A stretch of 64,000 nt of DNA from Loktanella sp. M215 (GTDB lineage Bacteria > Pseudomonadota > Alphaproteobacteria > Rhodobacterales > Rhodobacteraceae), in NCBI RefSeq assembly GCF_021735925.1, contig NZ_WMEA01000001.1, positions 809,001 through 873,000 of the forward strand. The letters are read 5' to 3'. The notes under the pieces were generated by a model that saw nothing but the letters and a program-made list of their open reading frames with translations, was not told where the DNA came from and ran no database searches. Made by a program: the position numbers and the translations under genes. Each line of letters opens with the position of its first letter. Position 1 is the stretch's first letter. Positions 1-8,282 of the stretch are shown here, piece after piece.

Positions 1-2245
1 CGTCGATCTGCAGGACGCTGTCGGCCACCAGTTTGTATTCGCCAAAGGCATAGGTCATCACGCCGGTCACCGGGGCAGTGATCTCTGCCCCGATCCGCAG
101 GGTTCCACCGGCGGACAGATCGTCGCCAATATCCAGATAGCCGTTGCCATTGTCCCCGTCGGTCACGTTGGGGATATAGGCAAAGCCCGTCTGGTTCTGC
201 GCAAAGATTCCGTCGTCGATGGTCAGCCGATTCGCCGCATTCGCCTGCTGCAGGGCTGCGATCTCTTCGGCCTGCGTCTGGGCGTCGTAGATTTGCGTCG
301 GCTGGAACTGCGGCCCTTCGGACACCACGATCTCGCCATAACGTCCCAGTTCGAAGGTCTCGATCACCTGCAACGGCGCATCCGACGTGCCGATATCCAG
401 CGAAACGCGCATGCCCTCGACCGCCTCCAGCGTCGCATCATCGCCGAAGGGCAATGAAATATCTGCCGCCGTCGGCAAATTGGCCAGCGGCCCGATGATG
501 TCGAAGGTCGCATCGCTCAGCTGGGTCGATCCGTTGAATTCCGCCACCGTGCCGATGACCGACACCGCATAGGACACCTCCACATTCGGCGTGTCGCCGG
601 TAAAGACAAAGATCCCCTCTGACGTCGCCGCATTGCCGTCCGCGTCGGCGTCTTCCTCCTGCAGGTAAAACCCGTTGGCCGCGATCATCGTGACCACGGC
701 AGAGACCTGCACCACCTGCCCCACCAGCGCGCTGGCAAAACCGTCGCCCTGGATGGTCGAAATCAGCGTCGTCTCGGTCGGCGGCGGCGGCGGCGCAATG
801 TCAACGGTCGCCGCACCGGGGGTCTGTGCCACAGGGCCGATCCAGGTGCCGTCCGCTTGCCGTTGCAGCGACAGGCCCACGGGGTCACTGTTTGTCTCGG
901 CCACACCGATATCGACAGACGTCATGCCCGCTGCCGGGCCGCTGGTCGCGGTCAAGGTCCCTTCGTAGGACAGGAATTCGGTGACCGTGCCGTTGGGATC
1001 GACCAGCGCCAGACCGTCAGGGGCGCCATTCTGCAGCCCCACGATATCGAAGACGGCATACCCCTGCCCCGGATCGGCGGACAGCGTGCCGGTCAGGGCG
1101 ACTGTCCCATAGGCCGCGCCCCCGCTCCCGTTGTAGGCCACCAGCGTCCAGCCGGTCAGATCGCCGCCCGACGGGCCTGCGATTTCCACGAACTCTCCGA
1201 CATCGTTACCCGCGTTGTCATAGTGGATTTCGTTGATGAAGGGCGTCGCATCATCCACGTCGGCCACGGTGATGCTGACGTCGGACGTGGCGGACAACCC
1301 GCCGCTATCGGTCGCCGTCACGGACAGGTCATAGACATTGTCGCCACCTGCATCCGTCGGTGCCTCGGCATCCGGCGCAGTGGCAAAAGACAGCGCGCCT
1401 GTCGCCGCGTCGATCACGAACAGCGCCGCATCGGTGCCGGAAATGCTGTAGGTCACCGCATCGCCGTCGACATCCGTCGCCGCGGCCATCAGCACATCGA
1501 CGCTGTTTTCAAAGACCTGCGCATCGGCCAGCGTCAGCACAGGCGCATCGTTCACCCCTGTCACCGTGATCGTCACCGTCGCGGTGTCGCTGCTGCCGCG
1601 CCCGTCGGTCACCGTATAGGACAGCGTCGTCGTCGCGGTCTCACCCGCCTTCAGGCCGGCATAGGCTCCCATCGCGTCATAGGCGATACTGCCGTCCGCA
1701 TTCAGCGTGGCGCGACCCACCAGATCGGTCGTGTCGATCGAGGTGATCCGCAGGCTATCGCGGTCAAAGTCAAAGTCATTGGCGGCAAGCCCCGTCAGCA
1801 CCCCCGGCGCATCGGCCGTGACAGTGGCGGCATCGTCGCGCGCCAGCACGGCGTTGTTCCGCCCCGTCAGATCGGCAGTATAATCGTCAGCGGCGAAATA
1901 AAGCCGCTCGACGCTGTGCAGCCGGTCCCGGCCACCGGTCAGGTCCGTGACCGTCGCCTGCACCGGACTGAACCCGCGCGCCGGGGTGAACGCGATCCGG
2001 TAATCCTCGACCCCGCCCTCGTAGACGGCCGTGTCCTGCCCGGACCCACCAAAGATCCGGTCGCTGCCGGCCGCCCCCAGGATCGTGTCGTCACCCAATC
2101 CGCCGAAGATGATGTCGTCACCGGCCCCGGCGTCGATCCGGTCGCGGCCAAAACCACCGAACAGAATGCCGCCGGTGTCCGATCCCTCGATCGTGTCAGC
2201 GCCGAAGCCCCCGAAAAACAGCCCGATCTTGAAGAATTTCGTCAT
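1..2245 (-). CDS. ExeM/NucH-type extracellular nuclease, RTX-bearing N-terminal part (3' end off the window)
   Basis: The frame stays open from an ATG at 2245 to the left edge, giving 748 codons without a stop, so the C-terminus is missing. There is no classical signal peptide. Residues about 12-65 are glycine/aspartate-rich RTX nonapeptides (GGFGADTIEG, GAGDDIIFG, GLGDDTILG), which bind calcium in type I-secreted proteins. A cadherin/VCBS-like domain follows (about 125-230, ending VNDAP), then a second cadherin-like domain (about 230-335). A lamin-tail domain (about 335-470, PFINEIHYDN, GEFVEI, LTGWTL) comes next, followed by the region typical of ExeM/NucH proteins (TLISTIQGDG, VVTMIAANGFYLQEED). 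The metal-dependent endonuclease domain expected in this family would lie beyond the edge and is inferred. Likely role: secreted DNase for DNA use or biofilm turnover. An adhesin with a lamin-tail domain is the alternative. Confidence 0.8.
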   Translation of the reverse strand, partial: MTKFFKIGLFFGGFGADTIEGSDTGGILFGGFGRDRIDAGAGDDIIFGGLGDDTILGAAGSDRIFGGSGQDTAVYEGGVEDYRIAFTPARGFSPVQATVTDLTGGRDRLHSVERLYFAADDYTADLTGRNNAVLARDDAATVTADAPGVLTGLAANDFDFDRDSLRITSIDTTDLVGRATLNADGSIAYDAMGAYAGLKAGETATTTLSYTVTDGRGSSDTATVTITVTGVNDAPVLTLADAQVFENSVDVLMAAATDVDGDAVTYSISGTDAALFVIDAATGALSFATAPDAEAPTDAGGDNVYDLSVTATDSGGLSATSDVSITVADVDDATPFINEIHYDNAGNDVGEFVEIAGPSGGDLTGWTLVAYNGSGGAAYGTVALTGTLSADPGQGYAVFDIVGLQNGAPDGLALVDPNGTVTEFLSYEGTLTATSGPAAGMTSVDIGVAETNSDPVGLSLQRQADGTWIGPVAQTPGAATVDIAPPPPPTETTLISTIQGDGFASALVGQVVQVSAVVTMIAANGFYLQEEDADADGNAATSEGIFVFTGDTPNVEVSYAVSVIGTVAEFNGSTQLSDATFDIIGPLANLPTAADISLPFGDDATLEAVEGMRVSLDIGTSDAPLQVIETFELGRYGEIVVSEGPQFQPTQIYDAQTQAEEIAALQQANAANRLTIDDGIFAQNQTGFAYIPNVTDGDNGNGYLDIGDDLSAGGTLRIGAEITAPVTGVMTYAFGEYKLVADSVLQID

Positions 2246-2610
2246 GTTGCGCAGTCCCCGCCACAGATTTTTCCATTTGATAAAAAAATCTACCGCGCAT
2301 TTGTAGCAGGTATTCTGTTCCCTTGGGTCAACCTAAAGGAGAATGTGGCAAAACCTGATCTATGCTGAATTTTGCGGCGGCGGCCTGCGTGTTTCGGCGC
2401 CATGTCGCCCGTCACCGCCAGCCATTTGACCGTTTCCGCAACAGATGGTGCCGCCCAGCCACCAGCCCGGCGGTCCCGTCAGGGCGCGCCGCGCGCGCTT
2501 GATGCTGTCAGGGATGGTGTGACGCAGGCTGAACCTGCCGCAGCGCGCGTCATGAACCGCGCCGGTCCGAAGGGGGGCGCCGCGGTTCACACCGCGACGC
2601 CGGTCTTATC
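2246..2610. other. Intergenic region with a weak hairpin
   Basis: No supported gene lies here. The short open frames lack family signatures and Shine-Dalgarno sites. The part next to the nuclease start (about 2255-2345) is AT-richer than its surroundings and is the likely promoter/leader of the minus-strand nuclease gene. A small hairpin (CGCGGT, loop TCAC, ACCGCG, 2581-2596) lies just past the stop of the substrate-binding protein gene. It could mark the end of that transcript, but no U-tract follows it. Confidence 0.4.
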
Positions 2611-3594
2611 TCAGTTCAACGCCTTGTCGGTGATCTCGTGCGTCCAGGCGCCTTCAGGTGCCTTGGAAATCACCGGGTCAGACCCGCCCGCCAGCAACGT
2701 GTCGACGGTGCGCTGATAGTCGGCCTCGTCCAGCGTGCCGTTCGATCCGGCCGTCAGCTTGGCGACTTCGCCCATCATGCGTTCCTGCGCCGCCAGCGAC
2801 TGGGCACCGGTCTCGTCGTTGTCCAGCACGATCTGCGCCGCCTCGTCGGGATTCTCTTCAGCGTACTTCCAGCCTTTCATGGACGCACGGACGAACTTCA
2901 CCATCTTGTCGACGAATTCCGGGTTCTTGAGGTTATCCTCCAGCACCCACATGCCGTCTTCCAGCGTGGCGACGCCCTGGTCTTCATACTTGAAGGTCAC
3001 CAGCTCCTCCGGTGTCACGCCCGCATCCAGCACCTGACCGTATTCATTATAGGTCATGGTGGAAATGCAGTCCGCCTGCCGCTGCAACAGCGGATCGACG
3101 TTAAACCCCTGCTTCAACACCGTGACACCGTCATCGCCGCCGTCGGTGGAAATACCGGCCTGGCTCATCCACGACAGGAACGGATATTCGTTGCCAAAGA
3201 ACCAGACGCCGATGGTCTTGCCCTTGAAATCCTCCACGCTCGTGATGCCGGTGTCCTTCCAGCAGGTCAGCATCAGGCCCGATGTCTTGAACGGCTGCGC
3301 GATATTCACGACCGGCAGCCCCTTTTCCCGGGCGGCGAGGGCAGAGGGCATCCAGTTCAGCATGACGTCCGCACCGCCACCGGCCAGCACCTGCGGCGGC
3401 GCGATGTCGGGACCGCCGGGCAGGATGGTGACGTTCAGCCCCTCTTCCTCGTAATAGCCCTTGTCCTGCGCCACGTAATAGCCCGCGAACTGCGACTGCG
3501 TGACCCACTGCAGCTGCAGTTTCACGTCGCTGTCCTGCGCGGTCGCCGCACTGGCGACAAAGGCCAGCGTGGCGGCGGTGATCAGATGCTTCAT
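2611..3594 (-). CDS. NMT1/THI5-like ABC transporter substrate-binding protein
   Basis: A 327-residue periplasmic binding protein of the NMT1/SsuA/ThiY fold. A Sec signal peptide is visible (residues 1-19, ending ATA-Q). The family pattern follows: LQWVTQSQFAGYYVAQDKGY near residue 30, then a GGPDIAPPQVLAGGGADVM loop. It is the last gene of a minus-strand block with two permeases and an ATPase, and lies 24 bp after the preceding permease. These genes follow dihydropyrimidinase and ureidopropionase-type genes, so a pyrimidine, hydantoin or related N-heterocycle is the likely ligand. That specificity is inferred from context; the family also binds thiamine precursors, sulfonates and riboflavin. 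A clear SD (GAAGGAGAG) precedes the ATG. Confidence 0.85.
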   Translation of the reverse strand: MKHLITAATLAFVASAATAQDSDVKLQLQWVTQSQFAGYYVAQDKGYYEEEGLNVTILPGGPDIAPPQVLAGGGADVMLNWMPSALAAREKGLPVVNIAQPFKTSGLMLTCWKDTGITSVEDFKGKTIGVWFFGNEYPFLSWMSQAGISTDGGDDGVTVLKQGFNVDPLLQRQADCISTMTYNEYGQVLDAGVTPEELVTFKYEDQGVATLEDGMWVLEDNLKNPEFVDKMVKFVRASMKGWKYAEENPDEAAQIVLDNDETGAQSLAAQERMMGEVAKLTAGSNGTLDEADYQRTVDTLLAGGSDPVISKAPEGAWTHEITDKALN

Positions 3595-3618
3595 GTCTCT
3601 CTCCTTGTTGGTTGTTTT

Positions 3619-4455
3619 TTATGTACGTTGCGACGGATGCCAGAAGGTCAGCCGTTTCTCGATCAGCGCCATCGCACCGTAAAAGGCACTGCCGGCAAGG
3701 GCTGCGACGACAATCTCCGCCCAGACGAGGTCCAGCGCAAGCTGCCCCACGCTGGTCGAGATGCGAAAGCCCATCCCCACGGTAGGAGAGCCGAAGAATT
3801 CCGCAACGATGGCCCCGATCAGCGCCAGCGTCGTGGCAATCTTCAACCCGTTGAACACGAAAGGCAGCGCCGCAGGCACCCGCAGCTTCAACAGGCTGGG
3901 CCAGTAGCCGGCGCCATATGTCCGCATCAGGTCGCGCTGCATTGCCGTGGTATCGCGCAGCCCCGCGACCGTGTTCACGAGGATCGGAAAGAACACCATG
4001 ACGCCCACGACGGCGGCTTTCGACGGCCAGTCGCTGCCCAGCCACTTCACGAAGATCGGCGCGGTGCCCACGATCGGCAGCGCCGCCATGAAGGCCCCCA
4101 CGGGCAGGATGCCCCGCGTCAGAAAATCCGACCGGTCGACCATGACCGCGACGGCAAAGGCCGCCAGCGCGCCCAGCACGTATCCCGTCAACGCCCCCTT
4201 CAGGATCGTCTGCGCAAAATCCGCCCAGAGGATCGGCAGGCTGTCCATGAACCGGACAGCGATGGCACTGGGCGGCGGCAGGATGATCGGACTGACATTG
4301 CCCAGCCGCACCCCCACCTCCCAGATCACCAACAGCGTCAGGCCAAAGACCAAAGGCGCCAGCCATCCGGCGGCCCGGTGGTCCCTCCGTGCCAGCATCA
4401 GGTTGATGACCCAGCCCGCGCCCCAGACGACCATGACGGCGGCCAGCGCCATCAT
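3619..4455 (-). CDS. ABC transporter inner-membrane permease (NMT1-type system)
   Basis: A 278-residue BPD_transp_1 permease with about six hydrophobic segments. The cytoplasmic EAA-like coupling loop is visible as RDLMRTYGAGYWPSLLKLR, followed by a proline-containing segment (VPAALPFVFNGLKI) as in SsuC/ThiX proteins. The ATG overlaps the stop of the preceding permease (ATGA), so the two are translationally coupled and probably form a heterodimeric channel. It works with the ATPase at 5441-6214 and the binding protein at 2611-3594. Function as importer subunit is secure; the substrate is inferred from the linked pyrimidine genes. Confidence 0.87.
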   Translation of the reverse strand: MMALAAVMVVWGAGWVINLMLARRDHRAAGWLAPLVFGLTLLVIWEVGVRLGNVSPIILPPPSAIAVRFMDSLPILWADFAQTILKGALTGYVLGALAAFAVAVMVDRSDFLTRGILPVGAFMAALPIVGTAPIFVKWLGSDWPSKAAVVGVMVFFPILVNTVAGLRDTTAMQRDLMRTYGAGYWPSLLKLRVPAALPFVFNGLKIATTLALIGAIVAEFFGSPTVGMGFRISTSVGQLALDLVWAEIVVAALAGSAFYGAMALIEKRLTFWHPSQRT

Positions 4456-5369
4456 CGCACCATCCCCATACGCTTCAGCGACGCCCGCTCCAGCGCGCTG
4501 AAGATCCCGACCAGCACCGCTGCCGTGATCGCAGCGGCGAACAGCGCCGCCCAGGTCACCAGCGGCTGGCCGTACTGATCCCCCACCAGCATCCGCGCCC
4601 CGAACCCGGCCCGCGCGCCGGTCGGCAATTCACCCACGATCGCCCCCACCAGCGCTGCCGAAATCCCGATCTTCAACGAGGCGAAAAGATAGGGCAATGA
4701 CGCCGGCAACCGCAGTTTCCAGAACCCCTGCGCCGGGCTCGCGTAATAGGTCCGCAGCAGGTCCAGCTGCATTGCGTCGGGGCTGCGCAACCCCTTCACC
4801 ATGCCGACCACCACGGGAAAGAATGACAGATAGGCACTGATGATCGCCTTCGGCAGCAAGCCCTGAATGCCCAGCGACCCCATGATCACGATGATCATCG
4901 GCGCCAGCGCCAGAATGGGGATCGTCTGGCTGGCAATCGCCCAGGGCATGACGCTCAGATCCATCGTCCGCGAAAACACGATTCCGACGGCCAAAGCGAT
5001 CCCCAGCGTCGTGCCGATGGCAAACCCCAGCAGCGTCGCCGACAGCGTCACCCAGCCATGATAGACAAGGCTCTGTTTCGACGAAATCCGCGTCCCCACG
5101 GTCGTTTTCCACAGCTCCGCCACGACCTGCTGCGGCCCCGGCAGTCGCGGCCTGTCCAGCGTATAGGTGGCCCCGATCACCCCCGGATTGCGCGCGGCCA
5201 GCGCCAGCGCCCCCACCTCCTGCCGCGCGACAGGCGTCTCCGGCACCACCACCACGCCGTCCCGCTGCGCCTGATCCACCGCCAGATGAATGTTCATCGG
5301 CACCACCGCCAGCACCCAAAGGCCCAGCAACACCGCCACAACCGTCAGAACCGGCAGCACGTTACGCAT
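4452..5369 (-). CDS. ABC transporter inner-membrane permease with enlarged periplasmic loop
   Basis: Second permease of the system, about 305 residues. TM1 is residues about 4-25; an unusually long periplasmic stretch of about 70 residues comes before the BPD_transp_1 core. The coupling loop reads LDLLRTYYASPAQGFWKLR. Start choice: the frame can be read from a GTG at 5444 that overlaps the ATPase stop. However, the extra 25 residues would be encoded largely by a dispersed intergenic element (5380-5417), which elsewhere lies between genes. GAGGA from that element lies about 8-11 nt before GTG/ATG at 5372/5369, and the protein then begins with its first TM (MRNVLPVLTVV). I therefore prefer 5369. 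The 3' end overlaps the next permease by 4 bp. Confidence 0.8.
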   Translation of the reverse strand: MRNVLPVLTVVAVLLGLWVLAVVPMNIHLAVDQAQRDGVVVVPETPVARQEVGALALAARNPGVIGATYTLDRPRLPGPQQVVAELWKTTVGTRISSKQSLVYHGWVTLSATLLGFAIGTTLGIALAVGIVFSRTMDLSVMPWAIASQTIPILALAPMIIVIMGSLGIQGLLPKAIISAYLSFFPVVVGMVKGLRSPDAMQLDLLRTYYASPAQGFWKLRLPASLPYLFASLKIGISAALVGAIVGELPTGARAGFGARMLVGDQYGQPLVTWAALFAAAITAAVLVGIFSALERASLKRMGMVR

Positions 5370-5379
5370 CACCGCCGGC

Positions 5380-5417
5380 GTCCTCGCTTTTTTCGAAATA
5401 CGCCCCGCGGAGCGTCC
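5380..5417 (-). repeat. Dispersed intergenic element, copy A
   Basis: Read on the minus strand it runs GGACGCTCCGCGGGG, CGTATTTCGAAAAAA, GCGAGGAC. It is nearly identical to copy C at 26197-26234, differing at a few positions around the AT-rich centre. It lies between the ATPase gene and the functional start of the permease. Its terminal GCGAGGAC probably serves as that permease's ribosome-binding site. Confidence 0.75.
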
Positions 5418-5440
5418 GGCAAAGGCCAAGACCGCAAAGC

Positions 5441-6214
5441 TCACTCATACGAATGCCCCGCCCGCAGCCCGTCCCGCACCCGGTGCGCGATCGCGATGAA
5501 TTCCGCCGAGTCGCGAATGTCCAGGGGCCGCTCCTTCGGCAGGGTGCTCTCGATCACATCCGCAATCCGCCCGGGACGCGGGCTCATCACGACGATCTTG
5601 GTCGACAGATAGACCGCCTCGGGGATCGAGTGCGTGACGAAGCCGATGGTCTTGTCCGTCCGCGCCCACAACTGCAACAACTGCTCGTTCAGATGGTCCC
5701 GCACGATCTCGTCCAGCGCCCCGAAAGGTTCGTCCATCAGCAGGATATCCGCATCGAACGCCAGCGCCCGCGCGATGCTCGCCCGCTGCTGCATCCCGCC
5801 AGAAAGCTGCCAGGGAAACTTCCGCTCGAACCCCGCCAGGTCCACAAGGTCCAGCACGCGCTTTACCCGCTCCGCCTGTTCGGCTTTGGAAAACCCCATG
5901 ATCTCCAGCGGCAGCTTCACGTTGCCCCCGATGGTCCGCCACGGATAAAGCCCCGCCGCCTGAAACACATAGCCATAGGCCCGCGCCTTGCGCGCCGCCT
6001 CCGGCGACATCCCGTTCACGGTCAGCGTGCCGCCCGTCGGAGTCTCCAGCCCCGCGATGCAGCGCAGAAACGTCGTCTTCCCGCACCCCGAAGGCCCGAT
6101 GAAACTGACGAAATCGCCCTTGTTGATGTCCAGCGTGACGTCCTTCAGCGCGTGAACCGGGCCGTCGTTGGTCTGGAAGGTCAGGTCCACACCAGTTGCT
6201 GAGATGGCGGTCAA
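5441..6214 (-). CDS. ABC transporter ATP-binding protein (NMT1-type system)
   Basis: A 257-residue SsuB/TauB-type ATPase that powers the two permeases. All motifs are intact: Walker A GPSGCGKTT (40-48), Q-loop Gln85, signature LSGGMQQ (137-143), Walker B ILLMDEP with Glu162, and His195 in VTHS. The start is TTG at 6214, overlapping the TGA of the low-GC gene upstream (TTGA), with GGAAGA immediately before it. A TTG start is unusual here. It may reflect loss of the original upstream region when the GIY-YIG gene was inserted: AT-rich DNA begins directly upstream of this codon. A possible in-frame alternative is a GTG seven codons further in. Confidence 0.88.
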   Translation of the reverse strand: MTAISATGVDLTFQTNDGPVHALKDVTLDINKGDFVSFIGPSGCGKTTFLRCIAGLETPTGGTLTVNGMSPEAARKARAYGYVFQAAGLYPWRTIGGNVKLPLEIMGFSKAEQAERVKRVLDLVDLAGFERKFPWQLSGGMQQRASIARALAFDADILLMDEPFGALDEIVRDHLNEQLLQLWARTDKTIGFVTHSIPEAVYLSTKIVVMSPRPGRIADVIESTLPKERPLDIRDSAEFIAIAHRVRDGLRAGHSYE

Positions 6215-6750
6215 TCTTCCACGTCCACTTTGCGAATATAATTATGGTTTGAAGATATAGGCATGAGAGCCCATTTGAATCCCCTCCCTGAACCTGGATT
6301 TAATATGTTCATAAAACCACTTGCGTATGTGTGTATCCGATCATGGTATTCATTCTGCTTATTAAGCAATGGCAAAGCGCCGTAATCCTTGCAAAAGCGC
6401 CACAGCAGGTCGGCCTCAACATCCCTATGTCTTGCCTTGTTTTTCTTTGTAACTGGTCTAGTATAGCGAATTTCTATTTTGAGCGATGGAAAGTCCTTCG
6501 CTAAATCTACCACCCAGGTCTTTAAATGCTTACGCAATCTTAGTTTTGTATTCCCTTCCCCAATATACAGAACTGGCGAAGGCTTTTTTGGATAAGCAAT
6601 TGAAAACGGCCTCACCGTTCTAATCACATAAACCCCTTCATTCGGAAGTTGCTCATCCACAGCTTTTAGATGCGCTTTGACTGTTGCCCAACCATCACTG
6701 GCGGTGATTGATGATCCTAGGCTCATCCACTCAGATGCGATTTTGGCCAA
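6211..6750 (-). CDS. Stand-alone GIY-YIG-like nuclease, low-GC insertion
   Basis: A 179-residue protein whose spaced residues match a GIY-YIG catalytic fold: GVY (39-41), LYIG (61-64), a basic helix with Arg71/Arg73 and His75, Glu112 in DVEADLLWRF, and Asn130 in PLLNK. The GVY-to-YIG gap (about 20 residues) is longer than the usual 10-11. Sampled stretches are about 33-43% GC against about 65% in the flanking genes, so recent acquisition is likely. It starts 3 bp after the dihydropyrimidinase stop and its TGA overlaps the ATPase start. The tight fit suggests a selfish or homing-type insertion, or a captured defence nuclease, that kept the operon readable. No intein, intron or partner methylase is visible. 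The fold call is good; its biological role is unknown. Confidence 0.72.
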   Translation of the reverse strand: MAKIASEWMSLGSSITASDGWATVKAHLKAVDEQLPNEGVYVIRTVRPFSIAYPKKPSPVLYIGEGNTKLRLRKHLKTWVVDLAKDFPSLKIEIRYTRPVTKKNKARHRDVEADLLWRFCKDYGALPLLNKQNEYHDRIHTYASGFMNILNPGSGRGFKWALMPISSNHNYIRKVDVED

Positions 6751-6753
6751 AGC

Positions 6754-8205
6754 TCACACCCCCGTCGCCGGAATCCCCGACCGCTCCACCGGGCGCGGCG
6801 CAGTCAGCTCTTTCCACGTCGACAGCGCCCGGTTGACCGACCCCTTCGCCTCTCGCGCCACGAACTGCCCATGCCCCGGCTCGGGAATGATCGCACCATC
6901 GGCAAAGGCCACGCGGCCCCGCGTCAGCGTATAGCGCGGCAGGCCCTTTACCTCCTTCCCCTCAAAGACGTTGTAATCGATGTTCGACTGCTGGGCACCC
7001 GCCGTGATCGTCTTGGCAGCCTCCGGGTCCCAGACGACCAGATCGGCATCAGACCCCACCAGCACGGCCCCCTTGCGGGGATAGCAGTTCAGGATCTTGG
7101 CGATATTGGTCGAGGTCACGGCGACGAATTCGTTCGGCGTCAGCCGCCCGGTGCTGACCCCATGGGTCCAAAGCATCGGCAGCCGATCCTCCAGCCCGCC
7201 TGTGCCATTCGGGATCTTGGTGAAATCGCCCACGCCTGTGCGCTTCTGCGCGGTGGTAAAGGCGCAATGGTCCGTCGCCACGACCGACAGCGACCCCGAC
7301 TGCAGCCCGGCCCACAGACTGTCCTGATGCTGCTTGTTCCGGAACGGCGGCGACATGACGCGCCGCGCCGCGTGGTCCCAGTCGGTGTCGAAATACTCGC
7401 TCTCGTCCAGCGTCAGATGCTGGATCAGCGGCTCGCCCCAGACCCGCTTGCCCTGCATCCGGGCCCGACGGATCGCTTCGTGGCTCTCCTCGCAGGACGT
7501 ATGCACGACATACAGCGGCATCCCCGCCATGTCGGCGATCATGATCGCCCGGTTCGTCGCCTCGCCCTCGACCTGCGTGGGGCGGGAATAGGCATGCGCT
7601 TCTGGCCCGGTATTGCCCGCCGCCAGCAGCCGCGCCGACAACTCCGCCACGACATCGCCATTCTCCGCATGGACCATGCCGATCCCGCCCAGCTCGGCCA
7701 GACGAGAGAACGAAGCAAAAAGCTCGTCATCGTTCACCATCAGCGCGCCCTTGTAGGCCATGAAATGCTTGAACGTCGTGATACCCCGTTCGATGACCTT
7801 CGGCATCTCATCGAAGACCTGCTTGTCCCACCACGTCACCGCCATGTGAAAGGAATAGTCGCAATGCGCCCGCGTCGACTTGTTGTCCCACATCTGCAAC
7901 GCGTCCAGCAGCCCCTGCCCCGGGCTTGGCAAGGCAAAGTCCACGACCATCGTCGTCCCCCCCGCCAGCGCCGCCCGCGTCCCGCTCTCGAAATCGTCCG
8001 CCGAATAGGTGCCCATGAAGGGCATCTCGAGGTGCGTATGCGGGTCGATCCCGCCCGGCATGACATAGCACCCGGTTGCGTCCAGCACCTCGTCCCCCTC
8101 AAGGTCCGGCCCGATCGCGACGATCACATCACCTTCGATCAGCACGTCCGCCTTGTAGGTCAGATCGGCAGTCACGACCGTCCCGTTCTTGATCACCTTG
8201 CTCAT
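6754..8205 (-). CDS. hydA: Dihydropyrimidinase / hydantoinase
   Basis: A 483-residue cyclic amidohydrolase that opens 5,6-dihydrouracil/dihydrothymine (or hydantoins) to N-carbamoyl products. Metal ligands are in place: HTH in DPHTHLEMP (His56, His58), the lysine expected to be carbamylated in FMAYKG (Lys152), His179 in VHAEN, His235 in VVHTSCEES, and the Asp of VATDHCAF. Start: the ATG at 8205 has AGGAG 7 nt upstream and is preferred over the adjacent in-frame GTG at 8208. It follows the carbamoyl-amino acid hydrolase gene by 77 bp, a gap filled by a dispersed element. Together the two carry out steps two and three of reductive pyrimidine degradation. Confidence 0.93.
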   Translation of the reverse strand: MSKVIKNGTVVTADLTYKADVLIEGDVIVAIGPDLEGDEVLDATGCYVMPGGIDPHTHLEMPFMGTYSADDFESGTRAALAGGTTMVVDFALPSPGQGLLDALQMWDNKSTRAHCDYSFHMAVTWWDKQVFDEMPKVIERGITTFKHFMAYKGALMVNDDELFASFSRLAELGGIGMVHAENGDVVAELSARLLAAGNTGPEAHAYSRPTQVEGEATNRAIMIADMAGMPLYVVHTSCEESHEAIRRARMQGKRVWGEPLIQHLTLDESEYFDTDWDHAARRVMSPPFRNKQHQDSLWAGLQSGSLSVVATDHCAFTTAQKRTGVGDFTKIPNGTGGLEDRLPMLWTHGVSTGRLTPNEFVAVTSTNIAKILNCYPRKGAVLVGSDADLVVWDPEAAKTITAGAQQSNIDYNVFEGKEVKGLPRYTLTRGRVAFADGAIIPEPGHGQFVAREAKGSVNRALSTWKELTAPRPVERSGIPATGV

Positions 8206-8224
8206 CACATTTCTCCTCGTCCGA

Positions 8225-8280
8225 CCTTCTTCTGGTCAAAAATACTTCGGGGGAGGCGCATAGCGCCGGGGGCAGAGCCC
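8225..8280 (-). repeat. Dispersed intergenic element, copy B (divergent variant)
   Basis: On the minus strand a GGGGGCTCTGCCCCC hairpin is followed by GCGCTATGCGC, then CCCGAAGTATTTTTGACC and AGAAGAAGG. The order (hairpin, GTATTT core, purine-rich tail) matches the other copies, but the tail is AGAAGAAGG instead of AAAAAGCGAGGAC. It occupies the gap between the two pyrimidine-pathway enzyme genes. Confidence 0.5.
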
Positions 8281-8282
8281 CC

